34,065 nucleotides of DNA. Origin: Candidatus Alloenteromonas pullicola (GTDB lineage: Bacteria; Bacillota_I; Bacilli_A; RFN20; CAG-826). Below, piece by piece: positions 15,931-24,069 of the stretch. Where the stretch lies: NCBI GenBank assembly GCA_018714785.1, contig DVMV01000039.1:1-34065 (forward strand). Reading direction: 5' to 3'. The stretch's first letter is position 1. Every line of letters begins with the position of its first letter. Made by a program: the position numbers and the translations under genes. The notes beneath the pieces were generated by a model. That model was not told where the DNA came from and made no database searches. It was given only the letters and a program-made list of their open reading frames with translations.

Positions 15931-16816
15931 CGATCCCGTGATCCTCCATAAAGGCTTTGATCAGTTGGCTTGCGCGCTCATCGAGCTGGCGCACCCTTTC
16001 CCTGGATATCCCCATGTCACGGCCTACCGCGGCATATGTTTCCTTCTGGTGGCCGTAAAGGCCCCAGCAGCGGATTACTATGCTCTTCTCCCTATCGGGA
16101 AGCGAATCGATGGCTTGGCGCAGCAATTCGTCTTTTTCATCCCGGTCGATTGATTCGGATATCGATTCCCCGGAATCGGGCAGGTTATCGATCTCGGTGC
16201 GCTCGGAATCGTCGGATGAGGAGGCATCGAGGGAATCCACGCCGTAAAGCTGTTGGCGGAGCACGTTGAGCCGATCGACGTCCTCGGCGGTTATGCCCTC
16301 CCCAGATTTCTCGGCTATCTCCTCGCTGGTGGGCTCGCGCCCCAGCGAAGAAGAGAGATCGAGGTAGGCTTTGGCGACCCGGGCGAGGTCGGACTTGGTC
16401 TTTGAGTCGATCCTAATGGGCCCTATCTTGGACAACGCATCCTTTACGGCCCACTGCACCGATTGCTTGGCGAAAGGGAAAAACGGAAGGTTTTTGTCCG
16501 GATCGTAGCGCTCCGCCGCGGAAATCAGGGCGTTGTATCCTTCCTGTATGAGGTCGAGGTTGGCCTCCTTCCCGCGCAGGGATTCGGGGATGAGGTCGCT
16601 GACGACGCGCAAAACCATCTCCAGATTGGAGCTCACCAGCTCATTCCTGGCCTCGATGGCGTCTTGCCTTTCCTCCTCGCTCGCCCCTTCGCGGAGTCCG
16701 GCTTTGATACGCTTGCCGAGGGCGATCGACTGCTCGGTGGTGAGGCGGGGGTGGTTAAGCGCCTCCTGCCTCACTTGGGCGAGGGCATCGGCTAGGTTTG
16801 CTTTGTCGAAATCCAT
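15923..16816 (-). CDS. Second, divergent sigma-70 family factor downstream of rpoD
   Basis: The 297-residue protein has sigma regions 1.2, 2, 3 and 4 but no region 1.1. Region 2 runs from LVSSNLEMVLRVV (60-72) through LDLIQEGYNALISAAERYD (87-105) to PFFPFAKQSVQWAVKDAL (111-128). Region 4.2 (YAAVGRDMGISRERVRQLDERA, about 261-282) keeps the RER-RQ residues that read the -35 box. In region 2.3/2.4 the residues equivalent to E. coli sigma70 Y430, W433, W434, Q437 and T440 are F, Q, S, W and K, so DNA melting and -10 recognition should differ from RpoD. It follows rpoD by 21 bp with its own AAGGAGGG site and overlaps trmK. It is an alternative factor of unknown regulon, not an ECF factor. Confidence 0.9.
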   Translation of the reverse strand: MDFDKANLADALAQVRQEALNHPRLTTEQSIALGKRIKAGLREGASEEERQDAIEARNELVSSNLEMVLRVVSDLIPESLRGKEANLDLIQEGYNALISAAERYDPDKNLPFFPFAKQSVQWAVKDALSKIGPIRIDSKTKSDLARVAKAYLDLSSSLGREPTSEEIAEKSGEGITAEDVDRLNVLRQQLYGVDSLDASSSDDSERTEIDNLPDSGESISESIDRDEKDELLRQAIDSLPDREKSIVIRCWGLYGHQKETYAAVGRDMGISRERVRQLDERASQLIKAFMEDHGIDG

Positions 16817-16837
16817 GGGGCCCTCCTTGCCTATTGC

Positions 16838-18136
16838 TTATCGCCCGTCCTTCTTGCTTGGCTCGTTGAAGATGGCGTCTTGGTAATCGCCGAGCTTCTT
16901 CGCTCTGATCGGGTGGCGAAGCTGTTTGATGGCCTTCACCTCGATCTGACGGATGCGCTCGCGGGTCAGGTTGAAAACCTTCCCGACCTCCTCCAAGGTT
17001 CTCGGGCGGTTATCGTCGAGCCCATAGCGGAGGCGGAGTACCATCTGGTCGCGCGGCTTGAGGTCGCGCATGATCTCGTAAAGCTCGTCCTTGAGCAGCG
17101 ACTTGGTCGTGTACTCCTGCGGGCTCTCGTCGTCTTTGTCCTCGACGAAGTCGCCGAGTCGGGAATCTTCCTCCTCGCCAATCGGGGTCTCCAGGGAAAC
17201 CGGCTCGATGGCAATGCGCTGGATCTCGCGGATCTTCTCAGGGCTGAGCGCCCCATCCATCTTCTCCGAGATTTCCTCGGGGGTTGGATCGCGGCCCAGC
17301 TCTTGCACTAGCTGACGCTGATAACGGGTCATCTTGTTGATGGTCTCGACCATGTGGACCGGGATGCGGATGGTCCTGGCCTGATCGGCGATGGCGCGCG
17401 TTATGGCCTGCCGGATCCACCAAGTGGCATAGGTTGAGAACTTGAATCCTTTGGTGTAGTCGAATTTATCGACGGCCTTCATAAGCCCGATGTTGCCTTC
17501 CTGAATGAGGTCGAGGAACTGCATGCCGCGGCCGACGTAGTGCTTGGCGATGGCGACGACCAAGCGAAGGTTGGCGGTGGTCAGCTGATCCTTGGCTTCT
17601 TTGGCGTCCATCTTCTCCCAGTCGGTGGCATCCTCGCGCTTTCCGGCCTCGATGCGCTTGGCGAGCTCCTTCTCCTGTTGCTCATTGAGCAGTCCGACCT
17701 TGCCGATCTCCTTGAGATATAGCTTGACCGAATCGGTGATCTTGACGTCGGAGTTGCCAATCGCGGTTAGGTCGGCGGAGGCGAGCTCTTCCTTGCCCTC
17801 GTCGGAAAGGTCGCCGGCATCGTCGTCGGGGTCGAGATCCGGATCGGCGTTCATCATGTCGGCGTCGGGGCCCTCGATGTCCTCTAGGTCCTCGTCCTCG
17901 TCGGACTCGACGGTTATGCCGGCGTCCTTGAAGTATTGGATGAGGTCATCTAGGTCTTTCTCGGAAAGATCGAGGTGCTGCACGGCATCCATGACGTCGG
18001 CCGCGTTGATGCTGCCCTCTTTCTTGCCTTCGCTCAAAAACTGCTTCTTTATCGATTCAAGCGAGGCGACGGCTTCTACGTCGAAATCCTCGTCCATGCT
18101 ATCGATGGTTTCTTTTTCCTTCTTCTTGCTTGCCAT
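16838..18136 (-). CDS. rpoD: Housekeeping RNA polymerase sigma factor RpoD (SigA)
   Basis: The 432-residue product is the primary sigma factor. It has a short region 1.1 (about 22-76), an acidic linker (77-120), region 1.2 ([11 protein letters not shown]), region 2 with [12 protein letters not shown] and the melting helix [17 protein letters not shown] (233-249), region 3, and region 4.2 [19 protein letters not shown]. The frame is open to 18250, but the ATG at 18136 follows a good AAGGGAAG site and begins MASKKKEKE as expected for the family; the longer frame would overlap dnaG. It lies downstream of dnaG, the classic macromolecular-synthesis arrangement. Confidence 0.96.
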   Translation of the reverse strand: MASKKKEKETIDSMDEDFDVEAVASLESIKKQFLSEGKKEGSINAADVMDAVQHLDLSEKDLDDLIQYFKDAGITVESDEDEDLEDIEGPDADMMNADPDLDPDDDAGDLSDEGKEELASADLTAIGNSDVKITDSVKLYLKEIGKVGLLNEQQEKELAKRIEAGKREDATDWEKMDAKEAKDQLTTANLRLVVAIAKHYVGRGMQFLDLIQEGNIGLMKAVDKFDYTKGFKFSTYATWWIRQAITRAIADQARTIRIPVHMVETINKMTRYQRQLVQELGRDPTPEEISEKMDGALSPEKIREIQRIAIEPVSLETPIGEEEDSRLGDFVEDKDDESPQEYTTKSLLKDELYEIMRDLKPRDQMVLRLRYGLDDNRPRTLEEVGKVFNLTRERIRQIEVKAIKQLRHPIRAKKLGDYQDAIFNEPSKKDGR

Positions 18137-18203
18137 ATTTGCTTCCCTTTCTTCTAGAAATGTTCGGATGGTGTCATCGGATGGCCTTCGCAGCGGCCAA
18201 TGC

Positions 18204-20012
18204 CTACTTCTTCCTGCTTTTCTGGAGCTGCCTCCTCTTGAATTCGACAAGTTCGGATAGCCCGGCGACCTGTTCTTGCCTGGATGGCCTCTTCAGGGCA
18301 TCCTTAGCCGTTTTCTCGGCCCGGGCTTTCTCCCGTTCCTCGCCTATGGCCTCGATGCATTCGTCGACCGGCGGGATCGAATCGACCTCGCGCTTCTCCT
18401 TCATGAATATCGAGGAGACGGTGCCGTTGAGGACATCGGCGTCTTCGGGATTTCCCAGCTCTATCTGGGCCATAAGCGAGGCGACGTCTATCGCCTCCTG
18501 AGCTGGATTATCGTAGCGGTAATCGAGCACAGCCGTGGCAATCCGCTGGCAATGGTCGTCGAGGAACGTCTGAACCTCCTGCTCGAAGCGCTCGCTCGCT
18601 TGCTTGCTCTCCACCATATGGTAGAGCATGCCTTGCTCTGCCCTCACAAGCCGCCTGATCCTGGCGGGCCGGCCTTTAAGTCCGGGGCGCTTGGTCAGGA
18701 TTGTCTCCTCCTGAGTCAGGTTGGCCGATTGGGAGCCGACCATCTCTCGGATTGCGCTGGGATCGAAGCCGGTGGCTTTGGCGAGGCGGACGATGTAGTC
18801 CTCGCGCTCTATGCCGGGCGGCAGCTCGCGGATGTATGGGATTATCTGATTCGCGAGCTTGCTGCGCTGCTCGGTGCTGTCGAGGTGATGGGTGTTCGTG
18901 TAATATCCGAGCTCGAATTGCAGCGGATCGACCAGGACCGACATCTTCTGCTTAACCGCCTCGGCGCCTTCCTCTTGGAAGACGTCATCCGGGTCGCGCA
19001 AATCGCCTTGATAGTCTACTAATCGGAACGGAACGTTAGATTTCCTGAGGAGCCTAGCGCATTTCATCATGGCCGTCTGCCCCGGGGCGTCGCCATCAAG
19101 GCAAAGCCTTACCTCTGACTTAAGCCTCGATAGCATGTTGATGTGGTCCGGCGTCAGCGATGTCCCCATCAGGGCTACGGCGGATTCGATGCCGGATCGG
19201 TTAAGGGCTATGACATCCATAAACCCCTCGAGAACGTAGACGTATCCGTCCCTTCTGGCCGCCTGGGCTGCGTCGGAATAGTTGTAAAGCACGCGGGATT
19301 TCTGGAATATCCTCGTTTCGGGCGAGTTGATGTACTTCGAGGAGGGATCGTCGTCTTTTATCTTCCTTGCGGAGAAGCCGACGACCTGCCCATCGGAGTT
19401 AAGCAGCGGGAAAATCACGCGGCCAGCGTTGCGATCGCGCATAGTTTGGCTGCTTTCGTCAGCGATGCCTATTCCTTCGATGGAATGGGCAGAATGGCCT
19501 TTCCCCTTGAGGAACTCGATGGTCTTCTCCCCGTCGGATGGCGAATAGCCGATGCGGTATCTCTTAATCGAGATGTCGTCGATGCCCCTGGCGGCGAGGT
19601 AGTCCTTGCCGGCCTTCCCCTCCGGGGTGTTGAGCATGTATGAATAGAAAGACTGGAGGTCGTCTATGCAATCGTATAGCCGCTTGACCTCCTCGGGTAT
19701 CTTCCGCACATAGGTTTGCTCGGAAAGCCGGGGATCGGAATATCCGATGAGCTGGGCGAGTTTCCGTACGGCGGCCTCGAACGGTATCTTCTCGTACTTC
19801 TCTATGAACCCGATGGCGTTTCCGCCGGTCCCACAGACAAAGCATTTGAATATCTGCCGTTCTGGCGAGATGGAAAGGGAAGGGTTGGAGTCGTCATGAA
19901 AAGGGCAGAGGGCGACGTAGTTCCTGCCTTTCTTCTCAACCTTGAGGTAGGAGGAAATAACGGACACGATGTCGGCTTTGCTAAGGATGTCTTCTACAAG
20001 CTTAGGGTCCAT
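18204..20012 (-). CDS. dnaG: DNA primase DnaG
   Basis: This 602-residue primase makes RNA primers for replication. The CHC2 zinc finger is C36, H39, C57 and C60 ([12 protein letters not shown] ... [10 protein letters not shown]). The catalytic TOPRIM core has EGFMD (262-266) and DGD (306-308) within CLDGDAPGQ. The C-terminal part, about 430-602, is helical, as in helicase-binding domains, and ends in a basic tail. An excellent AAAGGAGGG ribosome site precedes the ATG. The leader between glyQS and dnaG contains a 17-nt palindrome and an AT-rich repeat. rpoD follows after 67 bp. Confidence 0.96.
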   Translation of the reverse strand: MDPKLVEDILSKADIVSVISSYLKVEKKGRNYVALCPFHDDSNPSLSISPERQIFKCFVCGTGGNAIGFIEKYEKIPFEAAVRKLAQLIGYSDPRLSEQTYVRKIPEEVKRLYDCIDDLQSFYSYMLNTPEGKAGKDYLAARGIDDISIKRYRIGYSPSDGEKTIEFLKGKGHSAHSIEGIGIADESSQTMRDRNAGRVIFPLLNSDGQVVGFSARKIKDDDPSSKYINSPETRIFQKSRVLYNYSDAAQAARRDGYVYVLEGFMDVIALNRSGIESAVALMGTSLTPDHINMLSRLKSEVRLCLDGDAPGQTAMMKCARLLRKSNVPFRLVDYQGDLRDPDDVFQEEGAEAVKQKMSVLVDPLQFELGYYTNTHHLDSTEQRSKLANQIIPYIRELPPGIEREDYIVRLAKATGFDPSAIREMVGSQSANLTQEETILTKRPGLKGRPARIRRLVRAEQGMLYHMVESKQASERFEQEVQTFLDDHCQRIATAVLDYRYDNPAQEAIDVASLMAQIELGNPEDADVLNGTVSSIFMKEKREVDSIPPVDECIEAIGEEREKARAEKTAKDALKRPSRQEQVAGLSELVEFKRRQLQKSRKK

Positions 20013-20025
20013 CTTCCCTCCTTTC

Positions 20026-20042
20026 TATCTACTTTGTAGATA
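20026..20042 (-). promoter_or_regulatory. Palindrome just upstream of the dnaG ribosome site
   Basis: TATCTAC and GTAGATA form a perfect 7-bp inverted repeat with a 3-nt centre. It lies directly upstream of the dnaG Shine-Dalgarno and overlaps one end of repeat copy C. It could be an operator or a small mRNA hairpin affecting dnaG translation. Confidence 0.45.
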
Positions 20043-20072
20043 AAACTACTAATTAATTACTTGATAACTACC
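20036..20072 (-). repeat. AT-rich TAGTAGTT repeat, copy C, directly after glyQS
   Basis: Read on the minus strand, GTAGTTATC (20071-20063) is followed by TTAGTAGTTTTATCTAC (20052-20036), with the two TAG units 20 nt apart. Aligned without gaps to copy D, 28 of 40 positions agree, and TAGTAGTTTTATCTA matches at 14 of 15. The element starts two bases after the glyQS stop. Confidence 0.65.
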
Positions 20073-20073
20073 A

Positions 20074-21456
20074 TTAGGCGAGTTTGGTATGCTCACGGAG
20101 GTAGTTTTCGAGTTCATCGAGCGCAACCCTGACCTGAGTCATGGAATCGCGGTCGCGGACGGTCACCTTGCCGTCATTGGCGGTGTCGAAGTCGACGGTG
20201 ACGCAATACGGCGTGCCGATTTCGTCCTGGCGGCGGTACCGCTTGCCGATTGATCCGGTCTCATCGTAGGTAAGCGATATATCGCCGGAAAGCTTCTTGA
20301 GGACTTCCTGGGCCTGCGGAGCCAGCTTCTTGGAAAGCGGGAGTATTGCCGCCTTGTACGGGGCCAATCCCGGATTGAGGTGCATGACGACGCGCTTGTC
20401 GCCGCCCTCTAGCTCCTGCTCATCGTAGGCATCGACCGCCACCATGAGAAGCAGCCTGTCCAATCCCATAGACGGCTCGATGGTATAGGGGATATAGCGC
20501 TCGTTGGTATCGGGATCGAAGTAAGTGAGGTCCTGCTTCGAGTATTCCTGATGGCGCTTTAAGTCGTAATCGGTGCGATCCGCGATGCCGAGGATCTCGC
20601 CCCACCCAATCGACGGAAAGTCGTATTCGACGTCGGTGGTGGCCTTCGAATAGAAGGCGAGCTCGGCCGGCTCGTGGTCGCGGAAGCGGAGGTTCTCCGG
20701 CTTTACGCCCAAGAAGGCGATGAAGTCGAGGCAGTGCTTCTTCCAATAGGCGAACCACTCAAGGTCGGTGCCGGGCTTGCAGAAGAACTCCATCTCCATC
20801 TGCTCGAACTCGCGGGTGCGGAAGGTGAAGTTGCCCGGGGTGATCTCGTTGCGGAAGCTCTTTCCGGCGTTGCACACGCCAAACGGAAGCTTCTTGCGGC
20901 AGACGCGCTGCACGTTGCGGAAGTTCACGAAGACGCCCTGAGCGGTTTCCGGACGGAGATATACGGTCGAGGAAGCGTCCTCGGTGACCCCGATGTGGGT
21001 CTTGAACATCATGTTGAATTTGCGGATCGGGGTGAAATCGGACTTGCCACAGTTGGGGCAGGTTAGCTTATGGGTCTTCATGAAGGCATCCATGTCTTCG
21101 AAGGTCATGCCGTCAACATCGACGTCTGGATACTCTTCCTTTATCAGCTCATCGGCGCGATGGCGGGCCTTGCAGGCCTTGCAATCGACCATCGGGTCGT
21201 TAAAGGTCGAAACATGGCCGGTGGCCTCCCATACCTTCGGATTCATTAGAATCGCGGCGTCGATGCCGACGTTGGTCGGGGATTCATGAACGAATTTCCT
21301 CCACCAGTAGGCGCGGATGCTGTTTTTTAGCTCCACGCCTAGCGGGCCGTAATCCCAGGTGTTTGAAAGACCGCCGTAGATGGACGATCCCTGGAACACG
21401 AAACCCGTGTTCTGCAGATGCGACACGATCTGCTCGAACGAGAATTTGCTTGCCAT
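20074..21456 (-). CDS. glyQS: Glycyl-tRNA synthetase, single-chain alpha2 type
   Basis: The 460-residue class II enzyme charges tRNA-Gly. It opens with the FVFQGSSIYGG and WDYGPLGVELK motifs of the dimeric, eukaryote-like GlyRS, has a zinc site C92-x2-C95 and C133-x2-C136, motif 2 around FRNEITPGNFTFRTREFEQ (201-219) and motif 3 in EPSMGLDRLLL. An anticodon-binding domain forms the C terminus. Bacillus subtilis instead uses the unrelated alpha2-beta2 enzyme at the same locus, so the type differs while gene order is kept. A candidate promoter with an inverted repeat lies upstream, and AAGGA is the ribosome site. Confidence 0.96.
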   Translation of the reverse strand: MASKFSFEQIVSHLQNTGFVFQGSSIYGGLSNTWDYGPLGVELKNSIRAYWWRKFVHESPTNVGIDAAILMNPKVWEATGHVSTFNDPMVDCKACKARHRADELIKEEYPDVDVDGMTFEDMDAFMKTHKLTCPNCGKSDFTPIRKFNMMFKTHIGVTEDASSTVYLRPETAQGVFVNFRNVQRVCRKKLPFGVCNAGKSFRNEITPGNFTFRTREFEQMEMEFFCKPGTDLEWFAYWKKHCLDFIAFLGVKPENLRFRDHEPAELAFYSKATTDVEYDFPSIGWGEILGIADRTDYDLKRHQEYSKQDLTYFDPDTNERYIPYTIEPSMGLDRLLLMVAVDAYDEQELEGGDKRVVMHLNPGLAPYKAAILPLSKKLAPQAQEVLKKLSGDISLTYDETGSIGKRYRRQDEIGTPYCVTVDFDTANDGKVTVRDRDSMTQVRVALDELENYLREHTKLA

Positions 21457-21505
21457 GTCTTGTTTTTCCTTACCTAGTGGCGCTACGCGCGCACAACCGA
21501 TAAAA

Positions 21506-21533
21506 ACAATATTGCTTCAGAGCAAAATGTCAA
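21506..21533 (-). promoter_or_regulatory. glyQS promoter with inverted repeat in the spacer
   Basis: On the minus strand TTGACA (21533-21528) and TATTGT (21511-21506) are 16 nt apart, a good housekeeping promoter. The spacer contains TTGCT (21512-21516) and AGCAA (21521-21525), a 5-bp inverted repeat with a 4-nt centre. A second palindrome, ACCCTT-TTT-AAGGGT (21533-21547), lies just upstream and may be an operator or the recO terminator, although it lacks a U tract outside its stem. No T-box leader is evident in the short leader. Confidence 0.65.
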
Positions 21534-21566
21534 CCCTTTTTAAGGGTACGGATAATCGGCCAATTA

Positions 21567-22304
21567 TCAAATCTTTCTTAGGACTTCGGTGTTTTTCAGC
21601 CTTATGCCCATTCGCCTGGAAAGGTAATCGGAAAGGTATATTAGCAGAGCTTTCTCCCCCGATGGTTCCAAGGTTGGCAGCTTCGACCCCAAGAAGACAA
21701 GCCGGAACTCGCGAAGCTGCGGCACCCCGAACCGGTCATCCCCGTCGCGAAGGCAGTCCCGGCAGACGAACCCGCCATCCTCCCCGCTGGTGCCGACAAT
21801 GGATTTCTTCGAGCCGCACCTAACGCAGCGATCAACCTCTGGCTCGATGCCGCACATCGAAATTGCGGTAGATAGGAACCTAGCGCCTTGGAAATAGGCG
21901 TCGGCGCCGAGCTTTATCTGCCTTAGGGAATCGAGCAAACCGAGGTAGGCATCATGGCATTCCTGCTTGCTGGAGTCCTCGCTTAGAACCTTCTCCGCCG
22001 CTTCGGAAAGCAAACTGGAGACGACCATGGCGTCCAAATCGCCGAATTTCGTCATCACCTCAAGGCTCTCGCCCTCCAAAAGGGAATAATTGCCCCGCTT
22101 CGATCTCTTAAGCCGGAAGCTAGACCGGGAGAGCGGCTGGCAAGAGGAAAAATTCCTGCTTCCCGGCTTCCTTATCCCCCTGGCGAAGAAACTGAAAAGG
22201 CTGTCGCTGCACAGAGCGGTTACCATCGCATCGTTGTCTTTGGTGGGAGATAGGCGCAGGACTATCGCCTCGCGCTTCTCCTCGCCTTCCGGCTCATTTC
22301 CCAT
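21567..22304 (-). CDS. recO: DNA repair protein RecO
   Basis: RecO loads RecA onto SSB-coated single-stranded DNA. The 245-residue product has an N-terminal OB-fold (EAIVLRLSPTKDNDAMVTAL ... FFARGIRKP), a helical middle and a zinc finger at C160-x2-C163 and C181-x2-C184, as in Firmicute RecO. The start overlaps the era stop by 11 bp, so it is the last gene of a coupled run ybeY-cdd-era-recO. Confidence 0.93.
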   Translation of the reverse strand: MGNEPEGEEKREAIVLRLSPTKDNDAMVTALCSDSLFSFFARGIRKPGSRNFSSCQPLSRSSFRLKRSKRGNYSLLEGESLEVMTKFGDLDAMVVSSLLSEAAEKVLSEDSSKQECHDAYLGLLDSLRQIKLGADAYFQGARFLSTAISMCGIEPEVDRCVRCGSKKSIVGTSGEDGGFVCRDCLRDGDDRFGVPQLREFRLVFLGSKLPTLEPSGEKALLIYLSDYLSRRMGIRLKNTEVLRKI

Positions 22305-23172
22305 ATCCTAACGAAGCCAATATCTTCGGGTCATCGCGCCAGCCGGGTATGGCCTCGACCTCGATGGTTAGCGAAAGGATCCGCTCGTGGAAGCTTTCCT
22401 GAAGCTGCTGCCTCGCGGACATGGCGATTTTCTTGACCATCGCCCCGCCTTTGCCGATTACTATCGCCTTATGCGATTCCTTCTCGACCAGCACCGTCGC
22501 CTCGATCACGAGGCCGCCGGGCTTTCTGGCGAATTTGTCGATCCTGACCGCGGCTTGGTGCGGCACCTCGTTGCGGAGGAACCGGAGCATCTTCTCCCGG
22601 ATGGCTTCCTTTGCCATATATGACTGATCTTTATCGGTTATAGTGCCTTCGGGGAAATACGCCGGGCCGTCGCTAAGCAGCGGCAATATGGCCTCCCTGA
22701 CGTCCTTTAGCCCAAAATTGGTCTTGAAAGAGGCCTCGATCAGCTTCACGTCGCCGAAAGCGGCGGCTATCTCCTGCTTCTTCCTATTCGCCTCCTCGGG
22801 GCCGATCAGGTCGATCTTGTTTAGGATTAGGATCCTCGGGGCCTCGGAATGTATCGAGGAGAATATCTTGGCGTCTTCTTCGTATGAACGGCATCCGGCA
22901 TCTAGCAGGTAGAGTATGGCATCGACGTCGCGGCTGGACGAGAACGCCGCCTTGCGCATCGTCGAGTCTAGTTTGGCCTTGCCGAAGAAGATGCCCGGGG
23001 TATCGACGAAGACGATCTGGGCATCGGAAAGGTTCAACACCCCCATTATCGAATCGCGGGTGGTCTGCGCCTTAGGAGAGACAATGGAGACCTTCTTGGA
23101 AAGAAGGGCGTTTAGCAAAGTGGACTTGCCGACGTTGGGCCGTCCCAATATGGCAACGAATCCGCTTTTCAT
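22294..23172 (-). CDS. era: GTPase Era
   Basis: The 292-residue protein is a full-length Era, the GTPase that checks 16S rRNA 3'-end maturation. G1 is GRPNVGKS (10-17), G2 lies in AQTTRDSI, G3 is DTPG (57-60) and G4 is NKID (118-121). The C-terminal KH domain carries VIGKGGAMVKKI. The start overlaps cdd by 4 bp (ATGA). Confidence 0.96.
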   Translation of the reverse strand: MKSGFVAILGRPNVGKSTLLNALLSKKVSIVSPKAQTTRDSIMGVLNLSDAQIVFVDTPGIFFGKAKLDSTMRKAAFSSSRDVDAILYLLDAGCRSYEEDAKIFSSIHSEAPRILILNKIDLIGPEEANRKKQEIAAAFGDVKLIEASFKTNFGLKDVREAILPLLSDGPAYFPEGTITDKDQSYMAKEAIREKMLRFLRNEVPHQAAVRIDKFARKPGGLVIEATVLVEKESHKAIVIGKGGAMVKKIAMSARQQLQESFHERILSLTIEVEAIPGWRDDPKILASLGYGK

Positions 23173-23567
23173 AGGTCGGACTCATCGAAAGCGTAGGGAA
23201 GCAGCTCAGCGATCGTGGTTTCCTTCACGTCGCCGCGGAGATTGCCAAGGTATATCGGCTTATCGGCGGGGAAAAGCTCGCTCAAGACCTGCCGGCAGGC
23301 TCCACAGGGCGAAACCGGATCCTTGGAATCGGCCACAACGGCTAAGGCCTCGAAATCATCGATGGTCTTCCCATCCATCATCGCGCCATAGATCGCGTTG
23401 CGCTCGGCGCACATGCATAGCGGATAGGAGGCATTCTCGACGTTGGCCCCGATATAGAACGAGCCGTCTTTGCATAGAATTGCGGCCCCAACCTGGAAAT
23501 GGGAGTACGGCGTATAGGACTTATCCCTAGCCTCCATGGCGATCGAAAGTAGTTCGTCAGCGGTCAT
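23169..23567 (-). CDS. cdd: Cytidine deaminase
   Basis: The 132-residue enzyme deaminates cytidine and deoxycytidine for pyrimidine salvage. It shows YSHFQVGAA, the substrate motif NVEN (42-45), C53-A-E55 with the catalytic Glu, and the zinc pair C88 and C91 (PCGACRQ). The frame is open to 23684, but the ATG at 23567 follows AAGGAGGG at ideal spacing and overlaps the ybeY stop by 4 bp. In Bacillus dgkA lies between ybeY and cdd; it is missing here. Confidence 0.95.
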   Translation of the reverse strand: MTADELLSIAMEARDKSYTPYSHFQVGAAILCKDGSFYIGANVENASYPLCMCAERNAIYGAMMDGKTIDDFEALAVVADSKDPVSPCGACRQVLSELFPADKPIYLGNLRGDVKETTIAELLPYAFDESDL

Positions 23568-24034
23568 TTGCTGCCCTCCTTGTTGGCATAAGCGTCCAAT
23601 ATCCTGTCCTGAAGCGGGAACATTATCTCCTCGTCTTCCTTCTTCATGTGGTCGTAGCCGAGAAGGTGGAGCAGGCCATGGCAAAAAAGGAACGAGAGCT
23701 CCCGCTTCGGCGTGTTGCCGATTGATTCCGCCTGCCGAAGGGCCTGCGGTACGCAGATGAATATCTCGCCCAATAGCTTCGGCACATCGCCTTTTATGGC
23801 TCCTAGCTCGCTCTTGTCGTCCTCAAACGCGAAGGAAATCACGTCGGTTACCCTATCCACGCCGCGGTAGTCGCGGTTGATCTGATAGATGTCGTCGTCT
23901 CCGACCAACGAGACGTCAACTTCGTAGTTCTCCTCGACACCGAGTATGGAAAAGGCGGTTTCCATTATTCCCTCGTACAGGGGGCAAAGGTCGTCGTATG
24001 CCTTATCGAGGCGGTTCTCGAATCCTAGTTCCAT
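23564..24034 (-). CDS. ybeY: Endoribonuclease YbeY
   Basis: YbeY is a metal-dependent RNase for rRNA maturation and quality control. The 156-residue protein has the defining H-x3-H-x5-H motif in HGLLHLLGYDH (H119, H123, H129) and the conserved RGVDRVTDVISFAF block (57-70). It starts a coupled gene run with cdd, era and recO. No Shine-Dalgarno is seen; a TAAAAT hexamer lies exactly 9 nt before the ATG. Confidence 0.95.
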   Translation of the reverse strand: MELGFENRLDKAYDDLCPLYEGIMETAFSILGVEENYEVDVSLVGDDDIYQINRDYRGVDRVTDVISFAFEDDKSELGAIKGDVPKLLGEIFICVPQALRQAESIGNTPKRELSFLFCHGLLHLLGYDHMKKEDEEIMFPLQDRILDAYANKEGSK

Positions 24035-24069
24035 TGCGCATGGATTTTACCATATCGCAACCATCGATT

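Noticed and set aside
15564-15951. Plus-strand frame of 128 codons inside trmK
   Set aside because: It is a shadow of the trmK coding frame with no start signals or homology.
18137-18250. 38-codon extension of rpoD into dnaG
   Set aside because: The ATG at 18136 has a good ribosome site and the expected RpoD N terminus.
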